Shown piece by piece: positions 1-7,792 of a stretch of DNA of 64,000 nucleotides (within the stretch, counting starts at the first letter, position 1; every line of letters begins with the position of its first letter). Made by a program: the position numbers and the translations under genes. The notes under the pieces were generated by a model, which was not told the origin of the DNA, made no database searches, and worked only from the letters and a program-made list of their open reading frames with translations. The stretch comes from Pseudomonadota bacterium (lineage in GTDB: Bacteria > Pseudomonadota > Gammaproteobacteria > Burkholderiales > Methylophilaceae), in contig JAGVMP010000011.1 in the NCBI GenBank assembly GCA_020053735.1, positions 124,001 to 188,000 of the forward strand, written 5' to 3'.

Positions 1-9
1 TGACAACTA

Positions 10-24
10 TACGGCTAAACCGTA
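10..24. promoter_or_regulatory. Probable operator of the toxin-antitoxin operon
   Basis: A perfect dyad TACGG-CTAAA-CCGTA lies 10 bases before the toxin start codon. HigA and RelB type antitoxins usually repress their own operon by binding such an inverted repeat. The role is inferred from position. No clear Shine-Dalgarno sequence is visible before the toxin start. Confidence 0.45.
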
Positions 25-34
25 CATTAATACT

Positions 35-346
35 ATGCACACGGTGATTGAAACTGAAATTTTTACCAAATATGCGGCTGACGTTTGGAATGAAGCGACT
101 TATAGCGAATTTGTGACTTACATTGCGGCCAACCCGTTGGTGGGCGATATTATTCCGCAAAGCGGTGGTTGTCGTAAGGTACGCTGGGCGCGACAAGGTA
201 CGGGCAAAAGTGGCGGCGTAAGAGTGATTTACTTTTTCACCGTGCATGAATGTGTTGTTTTGCTGATTGTGTACGCTAAGTCTAAGTTTGAGAACTTGCC
301 TGCACACATTCTTAAAAAACTGAAAGACGAGGTTGAAAATGAATAA
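35..346 (+). CDS. HigB/RelE-family toxin of a type II toxin-antitoxin pair
   Basis: The 103-residue protein has the size and pattern of HigB-2/RelE-type mRNA interferases, which cleave translated mRNA on the ribosome. The central stretch GGVRVIYFF and the later LLIVYAKSKFENLP are typical of that fold. The gene comes before its partner and the two overlap by 8 bases, which implies translational coupling. It lies at the left edge of the integrated element, convergent with virB5, where it could stabilise the element. The family is recognised with good confidence; the exact subfamily and target specificity are not. Confidence 0.8.
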   Translation: MHTVIETEIFTKYAADVWNEATYSEFVTYIAANPLVGDIIPQSGGCRKVRWARQGTGKSGGVRVIYFFTVHECVVLLIVYAKSKFENLPAHILKKLKDEVENE

Positions 347-617
347 AATTGAAGATCCAGAATTAGCGCAATTTTGTGAAGACTTAGTTACTTCTGCCAA
401 GCAAATGAAGGCAGGTAATGTGCGTGTAGCGTTTTCGCCAATTGCTAATATCCGCAATAAAATGCACTTAAGCCAAAGTAAATTTTCTGATTTACTGGGT
501 GTGTCTGTACGCACGTTGCAAGATTGGGAGCAAGGTCGCGCCAAACCATCTGGTGCAGCTAAAACGCTACTTAAAATAGCTGAGCGCAACCCGGAGGCAT
601 TGATAGCAGTCGCTTGA
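339..617 (+). CDS. XRE-family antitoxin (HigA-like)
   Basis: This helix-turn-helix protein should neutralise the preceding toxin and repress the operon. The HTH region is visible around residues 45-75, with the recognition-helix pattern LGVSVRTLQDWEQGR. The ATG at 339 was chosen over an in-frame TTG at 333 because it follows a purine-rich AGACGAGG sequence and gives the usual antitoxin length of 92 residues. It overlaps the end of the toxin gene. A 12-bp palindrome ACTCATATGAGT follows the stop codon but has no T-run. Confidence 0.85.
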   Translation: MNKIEDPELAQFCEDLVTSAKQMKAGNVRVAFSPIANIRNKMHLSQSKFSDLLGVSVRTLQDWEQGRAKPSGAAKTLLKIAERNPEALIAVA

Positions 618-648
618 TTACTCATATGAGTGGTGTTTAGCATCGCTA

Positions 649-1335
649 TTAATGCCAATCCGTAATCGGAGCTGGATAAGTACCAACAGCACCAACTCTT
701 GCTTTTGCAGCGGCATAGTTCGCTTCTTTTTGTTGCTGTATCACGAGCTTGTTTTTAACCTCCGCTAACTGCGTACTCAGTTGCATCTGCATCATGGCGT
801 TCTGCACTTTGGTTTGCTCGCCTGCGATACGCGCTTGCAACTCTCCAATGGACTTAGGGTCGGTCGTGCTATTGATTTCGTTAATCAGACCTTGAATTTG
901 ACTTTGCAATGCCACACTGGTGTTGTAAGCATTTTCAAAACCCTGTTGGTCTTGATAATGCTTTTTAGCTTGCGCTTCGCAACGCGTCAGCTCAACACCT
1001 GCAAATCCGACGCAAATGGCAGGATGCTCTAATACTGGACTTAACACTTGGTTGTAAACATTTTTCCAGTCATCAGGCAGGTATTTTTTTAAGGAAGGAT
1101 CATTGAGCAGATTGCCAAACCCTCTATTGCCTGTCAGTGCCGTGTATTGCTGCACTTGTTGGTTAAACTGGTCTTTCATGGCGGTGAGTTGTAGTTCCCA
1201 TTTTTTGATATTTTCTAGAGTGTTGATTAGATTGGCGGCATCAATCACAGGAATACCGCCTGCATAAGCTGCGCTAGCCATCAATACACTCATCGCCAGC
1301 ACAAAAGCTATCATTGATTTTCTAACTTGTTTCAT
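649..1335 (-). CDS. virB5: VirB5-family type IV secretion protein
   Basis: VirB5 is a minor pilus component of P-type conjugation machines, thought to act at the pilus tip. The 228-residue product has a signal peptide (residues 1-25, cleavage expected after AYA), then the VirB5/TrbJ pattern of helical Gln-rich segments (LTAMKDQFNQQVQQY near residue 52) and a long amphipathic helix after residue 140. It is the last gene of the leftward transfer cluster visible here. VirB6 and the core complex VirB7-B10 would be expected further left but are not in the window; a toxin-antitoxin pair follows instead. Confidence 0.82.
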   Translation of the reverse strand: MKQVRKSMIAFVLAMSVLMASAAYAGGIPVIDAANLINTLENIKKWELQLTAMKDQFNQQVQQYTALTGNRGFGNLLNDPSLKKYLPDDWKNVYNQVLSPVLEHPAICVGFAGVELTRCEAQAKKHYQDQQGFENAYNTSVALQSQIQGLINEINSTTDPKSIGELQARIAGEQTKVQNAMMQMQLSTQLAEVKNKLVIQQQKEANYAAAKARVGAVGTYPAPITDWH

Positions 1336-1411
1336 TTGAAACCTCCCTAGTAAAATATGAATATCCTAAAATTTAAATCTGTTGATTTTTTACGTAAAAA
1401 ATAATGGGCAT

Positions 1412-2032
1412 TCAATTGACCCAATGCCCGCAGGTTTTTGGGGTGTTGTAGTTCCCGCCAATACCTATACTGCCAATTCCCCCATACCCATTGCTTATGC
1501 CTTGAAATGGCCAAAAACCTGATTGTTGCGGCGGGTCTATCACATAATGTGCGCCCTGACCTAAATCGGTATATTCATGACCTTCATAGGCACTGCAATA
1601 GCTGGGTTTCGTGCTTGAGATGCAGCCCACACCAAACCCACCTATTATTCCACTGCCAGCCGTATAACTAAGCAGTGTGGCGTTAAGTGATGCTGCATCA
1701 CATCTGCCTGCACCATGCGCGATGGCTTGCACAAGTGACTGCATTTGTGGTGTCTGTGCCGACACTGGGCATAAATTCAAAAAGTTGATACGCGCGTCTA
1801 ACGTGTCGCTAAAATCATCAAAATCAATATCGAAGTAATGCGTGAGTGAAGGTGTGCATTCATTCGGTGGTGCGCCTGTTGATAGGCACAATATGGCTTC
1901 GCAGGACAGCTTCACCAAACCTGTCAGCACCCCATCCGCTTGTGCTAGGCTGATTTGTACTAGCAATGCTGCGGCAATCAACCACTTAATCAATGTTAGT
2001 TTTAATGCTGGTAACTGATGGGGATGGTTCAT
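1412..2032 (-). CDS. trbM: TrbM/KikA-family conjugal transfer protein
   Basis: The protein has a signal peptide (residues 1-32, ending AQA) and then the TrbM signature with conserved cysteines: LSCEAILCLSTG, ECTPSL, a FDIDFDD segment, and RINFLNLCPVS. TrbM proteins are periplasmic accessory factors of IncP-like conjugation systems with poorly defined biochemical roles. The C-terminal third is glycine-rich and ends in a cysteine-containing tail. The gene lies between virB4 and virB5, which fits a P-type transfer operon. Confidence 0.8.
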   Translation of the reverse strand: MNHPHQLPALKLTLIKWLIAAALLVQISLAQADGVLTGLVKLSCEAILCLSTGAPPNECTPSLTHYFDIDFDDFSDTLDARINFLNLCPVSAQTPQMQSLVQAIAHGAGRCDAASLNATLLSYTAGSGIIGGFGVGCISSTKPSYCSAYEGHEYTDLGQGAHYVIDPPQQSGFWPFQGISNGYGGIGSIGIGGNYNTPKTCGHWVN

Positions 2033-2087
2033 AGTTTGATTCCTTTTAATGAAGCTCTTGTGTGTACAGTTGGCAAATTGGCGGAAA

Positions 2088-4511
2088 CTAATCTAATTTC
2101 TGCACCCTGCTCTGCTTGGTTGCGGCCTTACGCTGCGCTAAACGCCCAAGGTAAATCGGCAACCAACTTTGCGGGTCGTCGCCCACCTCGGCGCGTGTAT
2201 CGTCGAGTATTTCCACGTTATCTAACGAGGTGCTCAATACATCGAGTATTTCATTCAAACCGCTCAAATCTAAAGTGACCACCGTGGATTTATGACCTTG
2301 TTTAACTAGAAACTGGTGACTTGCTTCACCGAGGGTGCGGATGGTGTGAAATTCCATCTCGGTGACTTTAAAACCTGTCACGTAATCATCGTAGTCAGCT
2401 TTGGGGTTGGGTAAAAAGATCTGCGTTGCACATTGCTCTACCATGGCGGCAACATGCGGTGTTTTGAGGATTTGCGCTGGACTTTGCGTATCAAAGATAC
2501 CAAAGCCATTTTGTTTACGAATGGTGTACTGCTTGTTTATTGCAAAATCAGTGAATTCTGGTAACTCTAAACGTTTCCAAAACTCCGCCATCACATAAAT
2601 AAAGCGGCGGCCATCAATCAGGTTTTCTGTGAGATGCAGCAAGTACATCGTGACAGGCGCTAACAGCTCTTTGTCTTCCAAGAAATCTGTATCATCAAAT
2701 CCAAACAAACGACCTTGGTTTAAGTCAATGGTGTCATTTGGATTGTCCAGCACCCAGCCATGACTGCCACCGCGACACCATTTTTGCAAATAGGCGTATA
2801 CGCCATTTTCTTGAGTATTATCCAGCTGCTGGTTGATGGCATATAAGCCACGATTTTTTCGATCAAAGCCCATCATGATACGTATGGCATGTTCTAACTC
2901 CATACTTTCATTGGCTTTGAGTGGGTATGGCACGAGGCTTTGCACCAAGGTGACTAAAAAGCGAATATTTTGTTCGGTATTATTTAATTGAAAAGGATTG
3001 AACCCTGTCGGCACACCTTTTTTAAGCACACGATAATTGCCGCCCAGTGCACGCAGCGCAACTTCCGCACCACGGTCTTTATCAAAAAATACAATGGTCG
3101 GTTGGTATTTCAAGGTCATCAGCAACAAAAACAATTCCAGCACCGTTTTGCCTGAACCGGTCATACCAATAATGGTGGTGTTGGCTGGGGCTTTTTTATC
3201 AATAGAATCATCATCGTCATCTGTGCCATGAAAATTAAAGTAATACGGCGCACCATTGGGTGTTTTAAGTATAGTGACGGCCTCTCCCCACGGATTATTA
3301 TCGCGCTTACCCGTACCGAAGCTGTGCATGGCCGCCAAGCCCGCAAAGTTGCGTGAAGTCAGATACGCCTCACGCGGGCGGTTATTCCAATTACCTGGGT
3401 GTTGGGCAAACCACGCAGCATCGGCGACCAAATCAAGCAAGGCAGTTTGATAACCCTCATCACTCAGCACAGACCTTGCATGCGCCATATTGCGACTGGT
3501 TTCATCCAAGGTACTACCCAGCACCGCAAGCGTGTAGTGATATTCGCCATAGACAAAATCCCCATTGGTGAGCTGGTCTAGTGCCACATTTAGTGCATTG
3601 ATTTGTGAAACCCCAGCGTCTTCGGTGGTGATGAGTTGATTGCGTTGCCTCTCTAATTTATCTTTGGCTGTTGGTTTGTCTAATATGGAGAAACTTTGCG
3701 TTTCAATATACTCATAAGGCGTGTAAAGCAAGCCATTTAAGCAGCCTGAGTCTGTGTTTTCTGGGTAATCTTTTAGGTCTAGTAGTGCGGCAAATCGTTT
3801 TTGATTTGGCGCGCGTATTTCTAACTTCTCACCGACAAAAAACAAACGTGAAGTCTGCAATATCTCTCGAATACAATGGTTGGTGACGGGGACTTTTTCC
3901 CATACGCCATTAAGCAAATAGCCATAAAAAGCTAATTGCTGTGAATACTGGATGTTATTTTCTTGGTAGGTGCTGAGTCGTTCTATCTGGTAGACCTTAA
4001 GCGAGGTTTGAATTTGCGCGACCAGTTCTGCCATTTTAATCAACGCATAGTTCTCAGCTTCTTTGAGCGCACGCGCTGATTTTTCTGTCATGCCGATTAC
4101 GCGACCAAACAAGCCAGTTTTTACTGCGCCATACGGGCGATAACACAAGGTCAGGTAGGTTTCGTTGAGCATCATGTTATAACCGTCAAAGCTTGCGTAG
4201 TAACGCTGAGCCAAGTTCTCTGAAAACGCATCAGGGTACGGTTGCTGAAACTGGTCGCAGTGTTGGCGACGAATACGGTGCGACCATAAAGCCACCCCAC
4301 CCAAGCCGCGAATCAGTTGGTTAAGTGCCTCTTTTTTGATGCTTAAATCAACCGCATCAGTGGTTTCAAATGGAATACCCTCAATACGCCAAGTGCTGAT
4401 GTACGTGCCGTCTAGGTTGCGCACAACGGAATCTGTCACCAAACTACTGTAAGGTAAGTCTTGTGCTGCGGTGATTTCGTGATTAGCAATATGCTGATGT
4501 TTTGCAGTCAT
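2088..4511 (-). CDS. virB4: VirB4-family conjugation ATPase
   Basis: This 807-residue protein has the CagE/TrbE/VirB family layout: an N-terminal membrane-apposed domain and a C-terminal ATPase domain. The Walker A motif GMTGSGKT is at about residues 449-456. VirB4 ATPases energise pilus assembly and substrate transfer at the inner membrane. The expected Walker B region reads VMAEFWKRL, with alanine (residue 642) where the family normally has aspartate before the catalytic glutamate. Length is normal for the family. The start codon follows directly on the origin-like repeat block. Confidence 0.93.
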   Translation of the reverse strand: MTAKHQHIANHEITAAQDLPYSSLVTDSVVRNLDGTYISTWRIEGIPFETTDAVDLSIKKEALNQLIRGLGGVALWSHRIRRQHCDQFQQPYPDAFSENLAQRYYASFDGYNMMLNETYLTLCYRPYGAVKTGLFGRVIGMTEKSARALKEAENYALIKMAELVAQIQTSLKVYQIERLSTYQENNIQYSQQLAFYGYLLNGVWEKVPVTNHCIREILQTSRLFFVGEKLEIRAPNQKRFAALLDLKDYPENTDSGCLNGLLYTPYEYIETQSFSILDKPTAKDKLERQRNQLITTEDAGVSQINALNVALDQLTNGDFVYGEYHYTLAVLGSTLDETSRNMAHARSVLSDEGYQTALLDLVADAAWFAQHPGNWNNRPREAYLTSRNFAGLAAMHSFGTGKRDNNPWGEAVTILKTPNGAPYYFNFHGTDDDDDSIDKKAPANTTIIGMTGSGKTVLELFLLLMTLKYQPTIVFFDKDRGAEVALRALGGNYRVLKKGVPTGFNPFQLNNTEQNIRFLVTLVQSLVPYPLKANESMELEHAIRIMMGFDRKNRGLYAINQQLDNTQENGVYAYLQKWCRGGSHGWVLDNPNDTIDLNQGRLFGFDDTDFLEDKELLAPVTMYLLHLTENLIDGRRFIYVMAEFWKRLELPEFTDFAINKQYTIRKQNGFGIFDTQSPAQILKTPHVAAMVEQCATQIFLPNPKADYDDYVTGFKVTEMEFHTIRTLGEASHQFLVKQGHKSTVVTLDLSGLNEILDVLSTSLDNVEILDDTRAEVGDDPQSWLPIYLGRLAQRKAATKQSRVQKLD

Positions 4512-4514
4512 GGC

Positions 4515-4630
4515 TTTTTAGTCTCAATGTTTAATTTCAATTTACTGGTCATTTTTTTGCTAGTCGTTTTTTGCTATCAATTTTTAAGCGCACTCTTTTT
4601 AAAAGCTTTTAAATATATTAAATCTCTTTA
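4515..4630. other. AT-rich segment next to the iteron block (candidate DNA unwinding element)
   Basis: This 116-bp stretch is strongly AT-rich. It contains two direct 10-mers TTTTTTGCTA (4553-4562 and 4567-4576) and an ATATATTAAAT run just before the first repeat. Iteron origins typically have an AT-rich unwinding region with short direct repeats beside the initiator sites. It also serves as the leader of virB4, so the AT-richness alone does not prove an origin. Confidence 0.45.
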
Positions 4631-4634
4631 GTGC

Positions 4635-4807
4635 GACACCCATGTCACCTATTCGGGGCTAAACCCTGACACCCATGTCGCCTATTTGAGTTATACACAA
4701 GACACCGATGTCACCCATTTTTGAGTTATCCACAAAACTTTGCAGTTATACACACGACAGCCATGTCATGTATTTGAAGGAAACACATGACACCTGTGTC
4801 ACCTATT
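4635..4807. other. Five phased 19-bp repeats with DnaA-like boxes: candidate replication origin (oriV)
   Basis: Five copies of a 19-bp unit (first copy GACACCCATGTCACCTATT) start at 4635, 4668, 4701, 4756 and 4789. The steps are 33, 33, 55 and 33 bp, all multiples of 11, so all sites face the same side of the helix. Each copy holds a small dyad, GACA-N4-TGTC. Between them lie a perfect DnaA box TTATCCACA (4726-4734) and two near matches TTATACACA (4691-4699 and 4746-4754). This is the layout of an iteron-controlled plasmid origin. The block directly follows the Rep-like gene. An alternative is a partition centromere bound by the element's ParB. Confidence 0.65.
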
Positions 4808-4825
4808 TCTGCTTTAACCATGCGC

Positions 4826-5428
4826 TTAATGCTCCGTTTCATGGTTAATAGGCTCTATGGTGAGCCCGCCTTTCTCGGCAAATTTTCTGATTAGGTTCTG
4901 CATATCAGGATTAAATTTGCTTAAATCGACAGACTGATGATTGATAGTATTGCCATTTCCTGAGACGTTATTGATGTTGATTTGTAAGTTCTCAATCTGA
5001 ATAATCTGTCCGCTTTCAGGTAACGCAGATTTGATATATTGCTTCAATTCATCTATGGTATTGCTCACCATGGTGGGGACGTAATCCCACGATGCTTCAG
5101 CCGCCGTGTTGCCAAATAAGTCACGAATGGCAAGTTTTTCTCGTAACACGTAATGGTTATTTCTACCGAGCTTTTGCATGTTGATATACGCTAAATCTTG
5201 CAACTCTTTGATACAGCGCATGACTTGCCGATCAGAAAGTCCTGACTTGAGCGAAATGGTTTCCAGGCTAGGAAAAGACGCGCCCGTATTGAAATTACAG
5301 TGCGATTTAATCACTAAATACACCTTAATAGATGAGCCACTCATCTTGGCCATGTCACCATTTTCTATCATGGATCTGAACAAATGAAACCATTGTGTAT
5401 CGGCTTGCAGCGCAATCGACGTGTCCAT
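4826..5428 (-). CDS. Winged-helix (HTH_36-like) protein, probable replication initiator or regulator
   Basis: The N-terminal half (about residues 25-100) looks like a winged-helix domain: KVYLVIKSHCNFNTGASFPS, then the recognition pattern SLKSGLSDRQVMRCIKELQ. This arrangement is common in plasmid replication proteins and some phage regulators. The C-terminal half is less recognisable and contains an Asn-rich INNVSGNGNTINHQ segment. It lies inside the virB cluster between virB3 and virB4 and directly next to five iteron-like repeats, so I infer that it binds them. At 200 residues it is short for a complete initiator. Replication function is unproven. Confidence 0.6.
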   Translation of the reverse strand: MDTSIALQADTQWFHLFRSMIENGDMAKMSGSSIKVYLVIKSHCNFNTGASFPSLETISLKSGLSDRQVMRCIKELQDLAYINMQKLGRNNHYVLREKLAIRDLFGNTAAEASWDYVPTMVSNTIDELKQYIKSALPESGQIIQIENLQININNVSGNGNTINHQSVDLSKFNPDMQNLIRKFAEKGGLTIEPINHETEH

Positions 5429-5454
5429 GTTGGCCTAACTTTTTTCTGTTATTT

Positions 5455-5772
5455 TCATGGAGTTTTGCGCCTTTTATAACGCATTGGCGCATAGCTTTTT
5501 GCGCCCCAGAACTGCGTGTTACGATGCCTTAAACTCATCTGCAGCCTGAGTACGTGTTGCATGAGTCGCTGGTCATCAAACTTAGAGATAGTTTTCATAA
5601 CGACGAATATCGGTATCATTAACACCAGCGCGATAAGACCAATGATTGGTTTTAACCATAAGCCCCACATGCTGATGAGCACTAATGGTAACGCGACAAA
5701 CATCAACGGCATCAATGGCACACCGCCCAACATGGAAGGGCGTGTACAGCCTTTAAATACTGAATCGCTCAT
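5455..5772 (-). CDS. virB3: VirB3-family type IV secretion protein
   Basis: The 105-residue protein has two adjacent hydrophobic segments in its first half (roughly residues 17-58, starting GGVPLMPLMFVALPLVLIS) and a basic C-terminus. This is the VirB3 pattern of a small inner-membrane protein that works with VirB4. It starts 2 bases after virB2 ends, giving a tight virB2-virB3 pair. The PSMLGGVP motif near the N-terminus is typical of the family. Confidence 0.87.
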   Translation of the reverse strand: MSDSVFKGCTRPSMLGGVPLMPLMFVALPLVLISMWGLWLKPIIGLIALVLMIPIFVVMKTISKFDDQRLMQHVLRLQMSLRHRNTQFWGAKSYAPMRYKRRKTP

Positions 5773-5774
5773 GT

Positions 5775-6116
5775 TTACGGTGCCACAATCACAAGCGCAA
5801 TCGCACCTGCTGAACCAATAATGACCGCACCGATAAACACGCTGGCCAAATCAACAAATTGTGCTTGTTTCGTCATGACTTTATAGCCATTCCACATCAC
5901 TACTACCGTCGCCACCCCTACTGCCAAGCCACCTAGCCATGCCACAACCTGATTCAGCATATTAGTGCCTGCGGTTAAGCCTGCATAAGCAGGTGTTGCC
6001 AGCATCAACATACTGATAGAAAAAGTGGCGCATACAAATTGAATCCATGCTCTATACTGCGGCTCATGTAGCGTTTTATACACATCTGGTTTTTGCGTAC
6101 TAGCCAATGTTTGCAT
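5775..6116 (-). CDS. virB2: VirB2/TrbC-family major pilin
   Basis: The 113-residue prepilin has a long N-terminal leader with cleavage expected after residues ATPAYA (about residue 45). Two hydrophobic helices follow (VVAWLGGLAVGVATVVVMWNG and VFIGAVIIGSAGAIALVIV), joined by a short basic loop. This is the conserved layout of VirB2 and TrbC pilins, which polymerise into the conjugative pilus. The gene lies between virB1 and virB3 as in classical P-type systems. Confidence 0.9.
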   Translation of the reverse strand: MQTLASTQKPDVYKTLHEPQYRAWIQFVCATFSISMLMLATPAYAGLTAGTNMLNQVVAWLGGLAVGVATVVVMWNGYKVMTKQAQFVDLASVFIGAVIIGSAGAIALVIVAP

Positions 6117-6172
6117 TGCGTATTTTTCCTTTTTAGTTTAAAAATTATCCTGATGAACGGAGTTTTCAGTTT

Positions 6173-6751
6173 TTAAAACACCACCGCACTGCCCGTGTTG
6201 ACTGCTTTAATTTGTGGCTTAGCTTTAGTCGGCAAGTATTCTGTTTTAACGCGATTGCGTACGTTACTATCGCTGGCTTTACTGGTCATGTCTGCTTTAC
6301 TAGATATTAGCGTTAGCTTTGCCATCACCTTGTTGGCATATTGCGTACCCACACGTGAATTGAGCTGTCCAGCGTAGTAACAAGACAAGGCTTTATGAGT
6401 GGCTTGTTGCTGATAACCTTGTGCAATCGCACGATTGAAACATTCCGCCAGTATTTGGCTGCCAGCGTTTAAGTTGATACAAGTGTCAAAACCATTGTCT
6501 AATTTCAGGTTAAATCGACTAAAGTTGCTACGATTTACTTGCGCGACACCAATGGAATAGTTATAGCCTGCATGCTCCAAATAGTGGGCTGTCGCTTTAG
6601 CTTCGGCTAAGTTTTGTGGTTGCCGCAGTAAACGCGCGTTTACCACACCGATGGCGTAAGGATTGTGGCCAGACTCCACGCTAATAACGCTTTGCATGAG
6701 CTGGTGATTAATCATAGGCGCGCATTGCTGAATGATGAGTGCGTCTAGCAT
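6173..6751 (-). CDS. virB1: VirB1-like lytic transglycosylase
   Basis: The protein carries an SLT-type fold: an N-terminal helix, the catalytic motif SVESGHNPYAIGVV with glutamate at residue 26, then SIGVAQVNRSNF and the later LSCYYAGQLNSR. Such enzymes open gaps in peptidoglycan for assembly of the secretion channel. No clear signal peptide is visible at the chosen start, so export may depend on the system or on an upstream start. It begins 6 bases after parB ends, so the partition and transfer genes appear co-transcribed. Confidence 0.88.
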   Translation of the reverse strand: MLDALIIQQCAPMINHQLMQSVISVESGHNPYAIGVVNARLLRQPQNLAEAKATAHYLEHAGYNYSIGVAQVNRSNFSRFNLKLDNGFDTCINLNAGSQILAECFNRAIAQGYQQQATHKALSCYYAGQLNSRVGTQYANKVMAKLTLISSKADMTSKASDSNVRNRVKTEYLPTKAKPQIKAVNTGSAVVF

Positions 6752-6757
6752 ATCTGC

Positions 6758-7786
6758 CTATTCCCTGCCCTGCGCCTCAGTCAGCATACTGAGCTTCACC
6801 TGCTTGGCGAGCACTTCTATCGTTTTACCTGTATCGTCTAATTTAATCCATACAAAACCAACTTCTGTTGGTCGCTCGTGTAGCATCACTACACATGATT
6901 GATTGCCTTGATAATAGGCCAGCAGTAACGGTTTTTTAATCTTGCTTGGTTCTGTCGATTGAGTGCTGGCAGGCGCTTTGTTGGGGTCGTAATAAGGAAG
7001 TGTTTGTATCGTTACAAGTGGGGTAGTAGCATTATCGCCATCGGCTTGTTTTAGCGTAGACGTTGAATCTGTATCGGCCTCTAACGACTTACGCGCTTGC
7101 AGTATAAGCGCATTAGTAATCTCATCATGATGACTGATAATCGACTCTGTTAATCGTGGCGATTCGTCGTAGAGTTTATTCAACTGATAAACCAGCTGTG
7201 CGCCCTTCACTTTGCCAGCTTTATAGGCAGTTTCTACCAGTGCAGGCATTTCAGTTAAGGCCAAATGAAAACTGATATAGCTCGCGCTTTCCGATAACAG
7301 TTCCGCGATTTTGCCTTTGCTATCCCCTGCCGCAATGCGCTTTTTAATGAACAGCGCAATATCCATGGCAGCCATGTTGGCGCGTTTGGTGTTTTCAAGG
7401 ACTTGGCTGTAATCATCAAAAATCACCGCATCTTGCTGAACAATAGCCGCTATCGTACTTAACTCGGCCTCAAGCGAGGCACGGTAGCGTCTTGCACCAT
7501 GAATAATGGTGTAAATGCCCTCAACTGTAGGCCGCACATGGATGGGCGTTTGCACACCCCTGCGCTTGATGTCACTGACAAAGTCTAGCCAGTGCTCATC
7601 ATGGAAATCTTTACGTGGCTGGTTTTTATCTTCAATGATTTGACTCAAGGGGATGGCCAATATCACATTAAGTTGATTGTCGGGCTTGGGTGCTGTACTA
7701 GTACTGCTTGTGCCAAATGTGCCATGAGGCAGCTGATCAAAAGCACTCAGGTCAAAACTAGATTTAAGTGTAGTGGCCGTATTCAT
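6758..7786 (-). CDS. parB: ParB-family partition protein
   Basis: The N-terminal nuclease-like domain shows the ParB boxes: PLSQIIEDKNQPRKDF (near residue 50) and IHGARRYRAS (near residue 97). An HTH region follows (KGKIAELLSESASYISFHLAL), then a divergent C-terminal domain of about 100 residues. ParB binds a centromere and stimulates ParA. Both proteins are common on conjugative elements that pass through a circular stage. It begins 6 bases after parA. No canonical parS was seen; the 19-bp repeats at 4635-4807 are a possible alternative binding site. Confidence 0.88.
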   Translation of the reverse strand: MNTATTLKSSFDLSAFDQLPHGTFGTSSTSTAPKPDNQLNVILAIPLSQIIEDKNQPRKDFHDEHWLDFVSDIKRRGVQTPIHVRPTVEGIYTIIHGARRYRASLEAELSTIAAIVQQDAVIFDDYSQVLENTKRANMAAMDIALFIKKRIAAGDSKGKIAELLSESASYISFHLALTEMPALVETAYKAGKVKGAQLVYQLNKLYDESPRLTESIISHHDEITNALILQARKSLEADTDSTSTLKQADGDNATTPLVTIQTLPYYDPNKAPASTQSTEPSKIKKPLLLAYYQGNQSCVVMLHERPTEVGFVWIKLDDTGKTIEVLAKQVKLSMLTEAQGRE

Positions 7787-7792
7787 TTGTGC

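Noticed and set aside
620-631. Terminator after the antitoxin gene
   Set aside because: The palindrome ACTCATATGAGT is short, has no loop and no T-run, so it is not convincing as a terminator.
4635-4807. A short CRISPR array
   Set aside because: Repeats are 19 bp, imperfect, and the gaps (14, 14, 36 and 14 bp) contain DnaA-like boxes rather than unique spacers. No cas gene is nearby.
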